NCBI GenBank assembly: GCA_944380675.1
Contig: CALWIH010000016.1
Span: forward strand, 1-33,334
Direction of reading: 5' to 3'
Length of the DNA stretch: 33,334 nt
Source: an uncultured Clostridia bacterium
Lineage (GTDB): Bacteria; Bacillota; Clostridia; Oscillospirales; Acutalibacteraceae
Numbering within the stretch: the first letter of the stretch is position 1; each line of letters begins with the position of its first letter. Positions 1 to 6,036 of this stretch are shown in pieces. The translations under genes were made by a program, and so were the position numbers. The notes below the pieces were generated by a model, which saw only the letters and a list, made by a program, of their open reading frames with translations, made no database searches and was not told where the DNA came from.

Positions 1-23
1 CGTCTTTTTTGTTGTCCGATTTG

Positions 24-266
24 TTATCCGAGGAGCGGCAGCAGCCACCGGCTCCACGCCCAGCTCACCGGCATGACGAGCACCATGGCCGGAATCATGT
101 CGGCGACGGGAAATTCCCTGATCTTCGCCATCCGAAAGCCCGTGGCAAGCATCAGAATGCCGCCGCACGCCTTGAAATCGTCGATCATGTCGGGCGTCGT
201 GAGCGGGAAAATCAGCTTCGCGCAGAAGAACAGCGTGAGAAACACGAGGAGCTGCGGTACGCCTCC
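24..266 (-). pseudogene. 3' remnant of a DUF554 (YqgA/YdfK-like) membrane protein gene
   Basis: About 80 codons in one frame match the C-terminal part of the DUF554 family of small multi-pass membrane proteins. The stretch shows a hydrophobic helix, a Gly-rich GGILMLATGFRM segment and a final VADMIPAMVLVMP helix, and it ends at a TAA. Recognisable similarity begins near 263; the N-terminal two-thirds expected of the family is missing. A GTG at 245 could in principle start a 73-residue fragment, but no ribosome binding site supports it. Upstream the reading frame runs into response regulator sequence, so this is a gene tail left by a deletion or a chimeric join. The family's function is unknown; I call it from the pattern of the final helices. 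Confidence 0.6.
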
Positions 267-373
267 CCGCTCTCGCCGTCATAAGCCGCGTCCGTATCGA
301 AGCCCCTCTCCCGGAGGATGACGCAGATCGTATCCGCCAGCCGCCGCTCGTCTTCAATCACCAGGATTCGCAT
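212..373 (-). pseudogene. Truncated response regulator (receiver domain N-terminus only)
   Basis: An ATG at 373 with an excellent AGGAGG-type ribosome binding site opens with MRILVIEDERRLADT, the first strand and acidic pocket of an OmpR/PhoB-type receiver domain (conserved E-D pair at residues 7-8). Homology continues to YDGESG at about residue 36 and then stops. The remaining codons to the stop at 212 are an out-of-frame read of the DUF554 remnant. The phospho-acceptor Asp, the rest of the receiver, the DNA-binding domain and any partner histidine kinase are absent. The gene cannot encode a working regulator as it stands. The start region looks undamaged, so the break is recent or is an assembly join. 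Confidence 0.7.
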
Positions 374-544
374 TTTTTCCTCCTGTCTATACGCTGCACT
401 GCCGCGGCAGGAACTGCGGCTGAAAAACAGCAATATTCGTAAAAACAATTTCTGTTTGCCATGCGGTCGTTTCCTTTGATCGGTCTCTTTTCTCTCCGCA
501 GCAGATCGCCGTTCCCGCTGCACGGAAGATCCCGGCTGCCGCCG

Positions 545-1213
545 TTATGATTCATATTGACGGCAGATTGCAATCACACGCAGATAGCCGGATATGTCCC
601 GCATTTTCACGTTTGCCCGGTCCAGATACGCTTCGGCCAGCCGGTTGTCATACTGCCCGATAAGGAAAAAGGTTCGCGCAACATCATACAGAAAAGGCCC
701 GTGACATACGTTCATAAAATCAATGACAACAGGGGTTCCGCCGCGCGCAATCAGGATATTGCCCGGATGGAAATCCCCATGCAGCAGGCAGTCGTCTTCG
801 GGCAACGCGTTTATCTCATCAAACGGTGACGAATCCTTCACCCCTTTGCTTTTCAGCTGCGCGGAAAGGAACTGCTTGAAGCTGGGAACCTTTGTTGATC
901 GATGTGCGCAGATTTCAAACTGCAAACCGACGAAAACGGTGAGAAAATCGGAAAATACCACCCTGCCATGTGTCAGAAGCTGCAGAAGCGATTGCCCCTC
1001 AATTTCTTCGTACAGGATACCGCTGCGATTCTCCATTCTGACCACTTCATACGGAGCGCAAGCCCTGACGCCACTGCGGACAATCTCCCGGGCGTTTATC
1101 AATTCCTGCTCCACAAATTCGTGCGGGTACCCTTCACGAAACAATTTGCAGACCTTTCCGTTTCCGCATCGATAGATTTCCGCTGTATTTCCTCTGCCAA
1201 TCAGCTCAAACAT
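545..1213 (-). CDS. APH/choline-kinase-fold phosphotransferase (TIGR02172-like)
   Basis: This 222-residue protein has the aminoglycoside phosphotransferase/kinase fold in compact form. It shows an N-terminal nucleotide loop with GRGNTAEIY (residues 6-14) and Lys23, the catalytic Brenner motif HGDFHPGN (145-152) and the metal-binding Asp in VIDF (about 165). The start was set at the ATG at 1213 because GGAGAAAT precedes it; an upstream in-frame ATG at 1240 lacks this. The length and opening motif fit the family described as the Fibrobacter paralogous family TIGR02172, whose substrates are unknown. I would not infer antibiotic resistance. The gene is visibly more AT-rich than its neighbours, which suggests separate ancestry. 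It lies downstream of the esterase in the same orientation with a 90-base gap. Confidence 0.75.
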   Translation of the reverse strand: MFELIGRGNTAEIYRCGNGKVCKLFREGYPHEFVEQELINAREIVRSGVRACAPYEVVRMENRSGILYEEIEGQSLLQLLTHGRVVFSDFLTVFVGLQFEICAHRSTKVPSFKQFLSAQLKSKGVKDSSPFDEINALPEDDCLLHGDFHPGNILIARGGTPVVIDFMNVCHGPFLYDVARTFFLIGQYDNRLAEAYLDRANVKMRDISGYLRVIAICRQYES

Positions 1214-1303
1214 TTTTATTTCTCCAATCGATTCCGTCACAGCACCGCAAGGAAAAGGAGCTCCGACGCCTCCATGCCGGAAACCCCGGTTTCAGAGTGC
1301 AGC

Positions 1304-2431
1304 TTACGGGTTTCTCAGCTCTTTCGCAATCTCAATGCAGAGGTCCTCCGTCTGCGGGAGGAAGCCGAGCTTGTCAAGGAAGGCGTGGGAAACGCCGTTG
1401 TAGCGGATCGCGCGGGCGGGGACGCCGTTTTGCCGCAGCAGGCCGGCGTAGTATTCCGTCTGCAGGCGCAGGCCGTCAAACTCCGCGGAAATACACAGCG
1501 CGCGCGGGAGGCCGCGGTGGCTCCGCGCAAGCAGCGGGCTGACGTACGGGTGATACGCGGCCTCCCGGGAGGGAAGGTACACGTCCTCCATCTCGACGCG
1601 GTCGTCGTCCTCCGAGCGCGGGCGTCCGATGGCAATCAGCGGATCGATGAGGTCGTGCTGCTCCGGGCAGATTTTGAATTCGCCGAGATCGAAGCGGTAG
1701 CCTGGGTTCCCGGTATACAGCATTGTCACGCACGGATAGATCAAAATCTGCAGGGCGATCATGCGCGTGCCCATGTCGCGGTCACGCAGACTGACGGCGG
1801 CGGCGAGGTTGCCGCCCGCGCTGTCGCCGCAGACAGCGATCCGCGCGCGGTCGACGCCGTACTCCTCCGCGTGCCGCCAGACGTGGCGCACCGCCTCGTA
1901 GCAGTCGTTGAAGCCGTTCGGGAACTTCTTTTCCGGCGCGAGGGAATAGTCGACGTTCACGACGACGGCGTCCGCGAGCTGGGCAATGAGACGGCACGGA
2001 TTCTCGACCGTGTAGGGCGTGCCGCCCATCCAGCCGCCGCCGTGGAAAAAGACAAGACAGGGCTTGCCGGGCTTTCTCTCGGAGAAGCGCTTATAGTAGC
2101 GCCAGAGGCCGACCTCGTTCTCCCCCGCGCGGATTGTCTCGAACCGCGTATAGATTTCCTCCGTGCAGAGATTGCGATTGGGGAAGCCCATCGAATCGCG
2201 GACGGCCTGCACGCTCTCCTCGGGCGTCATCGCGGCCTTCTGCGCCTTCTCCTCCTCCGACTCCGTTTTCGTGGCCCAGTGCTCCTGCATGACGGCGAGC
2301 TCGTGGGCGTCGAGCCAGCCGGACTCCCTGGCGGTGGGGCTCTTCTTCACGAGGACTGGCATCCCGCAGTAATCCTCGAACGTGTTCTGGGCCTGCAGGA
2401 ACTCGATTTCGGCGCGGTCGTACTGTGTCAT
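1304..2431 (-). CDS. Alpha/beta hydrolase, hormone-sensitive-lipase (HSL) type esterase
   Basis: A 375-residue hydrolase of the alpha/beta_hydrolase_3 family. The oxyanion-hole motif HGGGW is at 130-134, the nucleophile elbow GDSAGG at 202-207 (Ser204), the acid in AEFDGLR (Asp319), and the catalytic His in VSHAFLD (His349). The DYSLAPE segment (161-167) is a further HSL hallmark. These residues point to carboxylic ester hydrolysis; the natural substrate is not evident. The N-terminal ~120 residues form a cap-like extension rich in charged residues. No signal peptide is seen, so the enzyme is probably cytoplasmic. The ATG at 2431 is preceded by an AGAGGG ribosome binding site and, further up, by a plausible promoter divergent from the DtxR-type gene. 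Confidence 0.88.
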   Translation of the reverse strand: MTQYDRAEIEFLQAQNTFEDYCGMPVLVKKSPTARESGWLDAHELAVMQEHWATKTESEEEKAQKAAMTPEESVQAVRDSMGFPNRNLCTEEIYTRFETIRAGENEVGLWRYYKRFSERKPGKPCLVFFHGGGWMGGTPYTVENPCRLIAQLADAVVVNVDYSLAPEKKFPNGFNDCYEAVRHVWRHAEEYGVDRARIAVCGDSAGGNLAAAVSLRDRDMGTRMIALQILIYPCVTMLYTGNPGYRFDLGEFKICPEQHDLIDPLIAIGRPRSEDDDRVEMEDVYLPSREAAYHPYVSPLLARSHRGLPRALCISAEFDGLRLQTEYYAGLLRQNGVPARAIRYNGVSHAFLDKLGFLPQTEDLCIEIAKELRNP

Positions 2432-2465
2432 TGTCTTTCCCTCTTTCTTTCGGCAATCTGCTATC

Positions 2466-2494
2466 AGGATACCACGCTTCCCGCGGAAAGTAAA
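2466..2494 (-). promoter_or_regulatory. Promoter for the esterase gene
   Basis: On the minus strand a TTTACT -35 and a TATCCT -10 are separated by exactly 17 bases. The -10 ends 35 bases before the start codon. The spacer holds a near-palindrome (CTTTCCGCGGGAAG), a possible operator, though similar strings also occur in coding DNA. Confidence 0.5.
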
Positions 2495-2520
2495 GCCCGC
2501 CGGAAGAGAGCCGGAAACGC

Positions 2521-2549
2521 TTGCATTGCCCTCTCTCCTGTGTTATGAT
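2521..2549 (+). promoter_or_regulatory. Promoter for the DtxR/MntR-type regulator
   Basis: TTGCAT (2521-2526) and TATGAT (2544-2549) have a 17-base spacer. The ATG inside this -10 element cannot be the start codon of the transcript made from here, which is why I place the regulator's start at the TTG at 2614. Confidence 0.7.
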
Positions 2550-2563
2550 AAGAAAAAACAGCT

Positions 2564-2588
2564 TTTCCCGCTTGGGAGAAGCGGGAAA
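2564..2588 (+). repeat. Perfect 10-bp inverted repeat in the regulator's 5' leader
   Basis: TTTCCCGCTT and AAGCGGGAAA flank a 5-base spacer (GGGAG), starting 15 bases after the -10. The repeat lies in the transcribed leader. It could be an operator just downstream of the start of transcription, or an RNA hairpin upstream of the ribosome binding site. There is no T-run, so it is not a terminator. Confidence 0.6.
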
Positions 2589-2613
2589 CAAAAGGGAAAG
2601 CGAGCTGATTTGT

Positions 2614-2985
2614 TTGCAGATTCACGAGTCTGCCGAAAACTATCTGGAAGCCATTCTGGTGCTTGCGAACCGGAACGGGCAGGTGCGCTCCATCGACATC
2701 GCGAGCGAGCTCTCCTTCTCGAAGCCGAGCGTCAGCGTGGCGATGAAAAATCTGCGCACGAACGGCTATATCTCCGTCGACGGGGACGGGTACATCACGC
2801 TGCTGGACAAGGGCCGCGCCATCGCGGAAAAGATTTACGAGCGGCACACGCTCATCTCGGACTGGCTCGTACAGCTCGGCGTCAGCCCCGAGGTCGCGGC
2901 GGAGGACGCCTGCCGCATCGAGCACGTCATCAGTGAGGAATCGTTCGAGGCCATCAAGCGCCACGCGGTGGAAAGACAAAACTGA
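2614..2985 (+). CDS. DtxR/MntR-family metal-dependent transcriptional regulator (short form)
   Basis: With a TTG start at 2614 the protein is 123 residues. It consists of a winged-helix DNA-binding domain (IHESAENYLEAIL, then VRSIDIASELSFSKPSVS as the recognition region) and a helical metal-binding and dimerisation part (KIYERHTL and EDACRIEHVIS). There is no SH3-like C-terminal domain, as in short MntR-type proteins. Aligned by eye, the likely metal ligands are Glu12, His78, Cys100, Glu103 and His104. Cys100 sits where DtxR has Cys102 and MntR has Glu99, while Asn9 replaces the MntR Asp8 or DtxR Met10, so metal preference is uncertain. The TTG start relies on the family's usual N-terminus and the promoter position; AAAGGGAAAG at 2591-2600 is a somewhat distant ribosome binding site. 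It is transcribed alone and ends at a terminator. Confidence 0.82.
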   Translation: MQIHESAENYLEAILVLANRNGQVRSIDIASELSFSKPSVSVAMKNLRTNGYISVDGDGYITLLDKGRAIAEKIYERHTLISDWLVQLGVSPEVAAEDACRIEHVISEESFEAIKRHAVERQN

Positions 2986-2993
2986 ATATCGGG

Positions 2994-3024
2994 AGACGGC
3001 GGAACGCGTCCGCCGTCTTTTTTT
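2994..3024 (+). terminator. Intrinsic terminator after the DtxR-type gene
   Basis: AGACGGCGGA and TCCGCCGTCT form a perfect 10-bp stem with a 5-base loop, followed by seven Ts. Confidence 0.9.
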
Positions 3025-3067
3025 GCGCCTTTTTTCGGGGAAGCGGGCATATCTTTCGGGAAAGCTA

Positions 3068-3096
3068 TTGACATTCCTGAAACGGATGAATATAAT
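3068..3096 (+). promoter_or_regulatory. Consensus promoter of the zinc-resistance cassette
   Basis: TTGACA (3068-3073), a 17-base spacer and TATAAT (3091-3096) match the sigma-A consensus at every position. It is the only strong promoter ahead of the arsR-type gene, the HMA protein and the P-type ATPase. Confidence 0.9.
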
Positions 3097-3099
3097 ATC

Positions 3100-3119
3100 A
3101 TATGAACAGTTATTCAAAT
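3100..3119 (+). promoter_or_regulatory. ArsR/SmtB-type operator
   Basis: ATATGAACAGTTATTCAAAT contains the TGAA-N7-TTCA imperfect inverted repeat known from SmtB, CzrA and CadC operators. It lies just downstream of the -10, over the expected start of transcription, where bound repressor would block initiation. The regulator encoded next is the obvious ligand, giving autoregulation. Confidence 0.8.
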
Positions 3120-3138
3120 ATTCAAAGGAGGCATTTCC

Positions 3139-3495
3139 ATGACGTCGGATCATCCCCTCGGCATAGCTCCGGAAGCGGAGAACGCCGCCCCCGGCGAGAC
3201 GTGCGCCGGTCTGCTGGACGACGAGGTGCTCTACGATCTCGCGGAGCTGTTTAAGGTCTTCGGCGACACCACGCGCGTCAAGATTCTCTACGCGCTCTTC
3301 GAGAGCGAGCTGTGCGTCAACGACATCGCGCAGTGCCTGAACACAACGCCCTCGGCGGTGAGCCATCAGCTGCGCATCCTCAAGGCGAGCAAGCTGGTGC
3401 GCTTCCGCCGCGAGGGAAAGACGGTTTTCTACGCGCTCGACGACGACCATGTGCGCACCATGATAGCGCTCGGCCTCGAGCACATTTCGGAGTGA
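3139..3495 (+). CDS. ArsR/SmtB-family zinc-responsive repressor
   Basis: A 118-residue winged-helix repressor with AAAGGAGG ahead of the ATG. The recognition helix region is NTTPSAVSHQLRILKASKLV (about 68-87). The C-terminal helix carries Asp102, His104, His115 and Glu118. This is the alpha-5 zinc site spacing (DxH-x10-H-x2-E/H) of SmtB and CzrA, with Glu118 being the very last residue. The alpha-3 region reads ELCVND, with a single Cys, so the CxC of the Cd/Pb-sensing CadC type is missing. I infer that zinc binding releases the repressor from the operator at 3100-3119 and induces the HMA protein and the ATPase. The N-terminal ~24 residues are an unconserved tail with one Cys (Cys22). Confidence 0.88.
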   Translation: MTSDHPLGIAPEAENAAPGETCAGLLDDEVLYDLAELFKVFGDTTRVKILYALFESELCVNDIAQCLNTTPSAVSHQLRILKASKLVRFRREGKTVFYALDDDHVRTMIALGLEHISE

Positions 3496-3514
3496 GAGAA
3501 AGGAGAAATATTCC

Positions 3515-3730
3515 ATGCGGAAGACGTTTCGGATTGAGGTAGACTGCGCGAACTGCGCGGCGAAGATGGAAACCGCCGTCAAAAAGCTCGACGGCGTGAC
3601 GGACGCGGCCATCAGCTTCATGAGCCAAAAGCTCGTGGTCGAAGCGCCGGACGAGCGGTTTGACCGCGTGATGAAGGACGTCGTGAAGGCGTGCAGGCGC
3701 GTGGAGCCCGACTGCGAAATCCATCTGTGA
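3515..3730 (+). CDS. Free-standing heavy-metal-associated (HMA) domain protein
   Basis: This 71-residue protein is a single ferredoxin-like HMA domain. It has the motif DCANC (Asp10, Cys11, Cys14) after the first strand and an amphipathic helix (KMETAVKKLDGV). Asp before CxxC is typical of the N-terminal domain of ZntA/CadA-type ATPases, whereas copper chaperones usually have MxCxxC. It sits 19 bases after the repressor gene and 25 bases before an ATPase gene that lacks such a domain. It probably delivers Zn/Cd to that pump or tunes it, acting in the cytoplasm. An AAAGGAG ribosome binding site supports the start. Confidence 0.85.
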   Translation: MRKTFRIEVDCANCAAKMETAVKKLDGVTDAAISFMSQKLVVEAPDERFDRVMKDVVKACRRVEPDCEIHL

Positions 3731-3755
3731 GAAAAGGCGCGAGGAGGGACAATTT

Positions 3756-5600
3756 GTGAACAAACGGCAGAAGCGGACGCTCGTCCGGATTCTTCTCGCG
3801 GGGGCGCTGTTTATCGCGCTCTGCCTCCTTCCCGCGGAGGGCACTGTGCGCTCCGCGCTCTTTCTTCTCCCCTACCTGCTCGTCGGGTACGACGTGCTGA
3901 AAAAGGCGGCGCTCGGCATCTGGCACCGGGAGCTGTTTGACGAAAGCTTTTTGATGACCGTCGCGACGATCGGCGCGATTCTGCTCGGCCAGTGCGAGGA
4001 GAGCGTCGAGGTCATGCTGTTTTACCAGATCGGCGAGCTGTTCCAGAGCGTGGCCGTCGGCAAGACCCGCAAAAGCATCGCCGCGCTGATGGACATCCGC
4101 CCCGACACGGCGAACGTGGAGCGGGACGGGCAGATCGTTACGGTGGAGCCGGAGCAGGTGCAGCCGGGCGAAGTGCTCGTCGTGCGCCCGGGCGAGCGCG
4201 TCCCGATTGACGGCGTCGTGCTCGAGGGCGTCTCCTCGCTCAACACGAGCGCCCTCACGGGCGAGAGCCTGCCGCGCGACGTCGCCCCGGGAGACGAGGC
4301 GCTCAGCGGCTGCGTGAACATCACGGGCGCGCTGCGGATTCGGGCGGAAAAGCCGTTCGGCGAGTCGACGGTCAGCCGCATTCTCGAGCTGGTGGAGCAT
4401 TCGAGCCTGAAAAAATCGCGGGCCGAGCAGTTCATCACGCGCTTCGCCCGCGTTTACACGCCGGCGGTCTGCGCGGCGGCACTGCTCCTCGCCGTGGTTC
4501 CGCCGCTCTTTCTCGGCGGTTGGGCGGACTGGGTGAGCCGCGCGCTGACGTTCCTCGTCATCAGCTGCCCGTGCGCGCTCGTCATCAGCATCCCGCTCTC
4601 CTTCTTCGGCGGCATCGGCGGCGCGAGCCGGGCGGGCATCCTCGTCAAGGGCGGCACCGACCTTGAAGCGCTGGCGCGGACGAAGACCGTGGTCTTCGAC
4701 AAAACAGGCACCCTGACGAAGGGCGTCTTCGAGGTCTCCTCCGTCCAGCCGGCTCCCGGCTTCTCCGCGCAGCGCGTCCTTGAGCTGGCCGCCCTCGCGG
4801 AAAGCTACTCCAACCACCCCATCAGCCGCAGCCTCCGCGAGGCATACGGGCAAACGCCCGCCCTCGCGCGCGTCTCCGCGGCGGAGGAGCTGGCCGGAAA
4901 GGGCGTCCTCGCGCGGGTCGACGGCAGGGCGGTCCTCGCGGGCAACGCGCGTCTGATGGAGGAAAACGGGATTGCCGCCGTCTCTCCGGCGCTGCCGGGG
5001 ACGGTTGTCTTCGTCGCGGAGGGCGGCGTCTTCGCGGGCAGCATTGTGATCAGCGACCTCGCGAAGCCGACGGCGGCGCAGGCCGTCGCGGCGATGCGGG
5101 AGCAGGGTGTCCGCACCGTGATGCTCACCGGCGACACGGAGAAAACGGCGCAGGCCGTCGGCACGGCGCTCGGCATCGATGAGACGCACGGCTCCCTCCT
5201 TCCGGACGGCAAGGTCGAGCACGTCGAGCGTCTGCTCGACGAAAAGCCGCCGAAAAGCGCGCTCGCCTTCGTCGGAGACGGCATCAACGACGCGCCCGTC
5301 CTCTCGCGGGCCGACGTCGGCATCGCAATGGGCGCGATGGGCAGCGACGCCGCCATCGAGGCCGCGGACGTCGTGCTCATGGACGACGACCCGCTCAAAA
5401 TCGCGCTCGCGATGCGCCTTGCCCGCCGCTGTATGCGGATAGTACGGCAGAACATCGTCCTCGCGCTCGGCGTCAAGGCCGCGTGCCTGCTGCTCGGCGC
5501 GCTCGGCGCGGCAGGGCTGCAGGCGGCCATCTTCGCGGACGTCGGCGTGATGGTGCTCGCCGTGCTCAACGCCATCCGCACGCTGCGCCTGTCGCGGTGA
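3756..5600 (+). CDS. P1B-type ATPase exporting Zn/Cd/Pb (ZntA/CadA-like)
   Basis: A 614-residue heavy-metal ATPase starting at a GTG with a GAGGAGGG ribosome binding site. In order: two N-terminal transmembrane helix pairs (about 8-50 and 64-100), the actuator with TGES (168-171), the metal-binding helix with CPC (271-273), the phosphorylation site DKTGT (Asp315), the nucleotide-binding SNHP motif (His354-Pro355), the hinge GDGIND (507-512), and a last helix with Asp595 in FADVGVMVL. CPC together with that C-terminal Asp is the signature of divalent Zn/Cd/Pb exporters. The N-terminal HMA domain normally fused to this pump is absent and is encoded separately just upstream. The pump ejects excess metal across the cytoplasmic membrane and is the effector of the cassette. 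Confidence 0.93.
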   Translation: MNKRQKRTLVRILLAGALFIALCLLPAEGTVRSALFLLPYLLVGYDVLKKAALGIWHRELFDESFLMTVATIGAILLGQCEESVEVMLFYQIGELFQSVAVGKTRKSIAALMDIRPDTANVERDGQIVTVEPEQVQPGEVLVVRPGERVPIDGVVLEGVSSLNTSALTGESLPRDVAPGDEALSGCVNITGALRIRAEKPFGESTVSRILELVEHSSLKKSRAEQFITRFARVYTPAVCAAALLLAVVPPLFLGGWADWVSRALTFLVISCPCALVISIPLSFFGGIGGASRAGILVKGGTDLEALARTKTVVFDKTGTLTKGVFEVSSVQPAPGFSAQRVLELAALAESYSNHPISRSLREAYGQTPALARVSAAEELAGKGVLARVDGRAVLAGNARLMEENGIAAVSPALPGTVVFVAEGGVFAGSIVISDLAKPTAAQAVAAMREQGVRTVMLTGDTEKTAQAVGTALGIDETHGSLLPDGKVEHVERLLDEKPPKSALAFVGDGINDAPVLSRADVGIAMGAMGSDAAIEAADVVLMDDDPLKIALAMRLARRCMRIVRQNIVLALGVKAACLLLGALGAAGLQAAIFADVGVMVLAVLNAIRTLRLSR

Positions 5601-5618
5601 CGGCTGTCTCCAAGCTAT

Positions 5619-5667
5619 AAAAAGCGTCCCCCTCCCGCAGGATGAAACGGGAGGGGGACGCTTTTTT
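5619..5667. terminator. Bidirectional intrinsic terminator
   Basis: AAAAGCGTCCCCCTCCCG and its complement CGGGAGGGGGACGCTTTT form an 18-bp stem with poly-A on the left and poly-T on the right. It works for the ATPase transcript on the plus strand and for the long minus-strand array ending with the comEA-like gene. Confidence 0.92.
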
Positions 5668-5668
5668 G

Positions 5669-6016
5669 TCAGGACACGACGACATATTCGCGGAGCTTCT
5701 CCACCGTCTTCTCGCCGATGCCGTAGACGTTCACGAGGTCGTCGACCGACTGGAACGGACCGTTCTCCTCGCGGTAATCGAGGATGGCCTGCGCGGTTAC
5801 GGGGCCGACGCCGGGCAGCGTGTCGAGCTGCTCAAGATCCGCGGTGTTGAGGTCGACCGGCCACGCGGGAGAGGAGGAGGCGGGATCGGAGGCGACCGTC
5901 ACGACGACGGGACGCGTCACCTCCGGGACGAAGAACGCCTGATAGGCGAACAGCGCCGCGGCGAGCAGAAGCGCGACGCCGATCAGAATCCGGGTCTGGA
6001 CGGCTTCCTTCTCCAT
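5669..6016 (-). CDS. ComEA-like helix-hairpin-helix protein, membrane anchored
   Basis: A 115-residue protein with one N-terminal transmembrane helix (about 8-30), a short linker, and a C-terminal ComEA-type tandem helix-hairpin-helix DNA-binding domain (VDLNTADLEQLDTLPGVGP, then GIGEKTVEKLREY). ComEA binds incoming DNA outside the membrane during natural transformation. This version lacks the SLBB domain found in longer Gram-positive ComEA proteins. No comEB, comEC or pilus gene is in the window, so a competence role is only inferred. The start was set at the ATG at 6016 because AGGGGGAGA precedes it at proper spacing. It is the last gene of the minus-strand array, 20 bases after the MFS gene. 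Confidence 0.85.
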   Translation of the reverse strand: MEKEAVQTRILIGVALLLAAALFAYQAFFVPEVTRPVVVTVASDPASSSPAWPVDLNTADLEQLDTLPGVGPVTAQAILDYREENGPFQSVDDLVNVYGIGEKTVEKLREYVVVS

Positions 6017-6036
6017 CCTCTCTCCCCCTTTTTCTC

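Noticed and set aside
374-544. Short open frames between the truncated regulator and the phosphotransferase
   Set aside because: No ribosome binding site, no family pattern and no conserved composition; I see nothing definite in this stretch beyond the regulator's ribosome binding site.
1262-1300. Inverted repeat GAAACC/GGTTTC between the esterase and phosphotransferase genes
   Set aside because: The stem is short with a 2-base loop and has no T-run; neither terminator nor operator can be supported.
3618-5222. A 534-codon open frame antisense to the metal ATPase
   Set aside because: Same shadow effect; the plus-strand ATPase has every catalytic motif.
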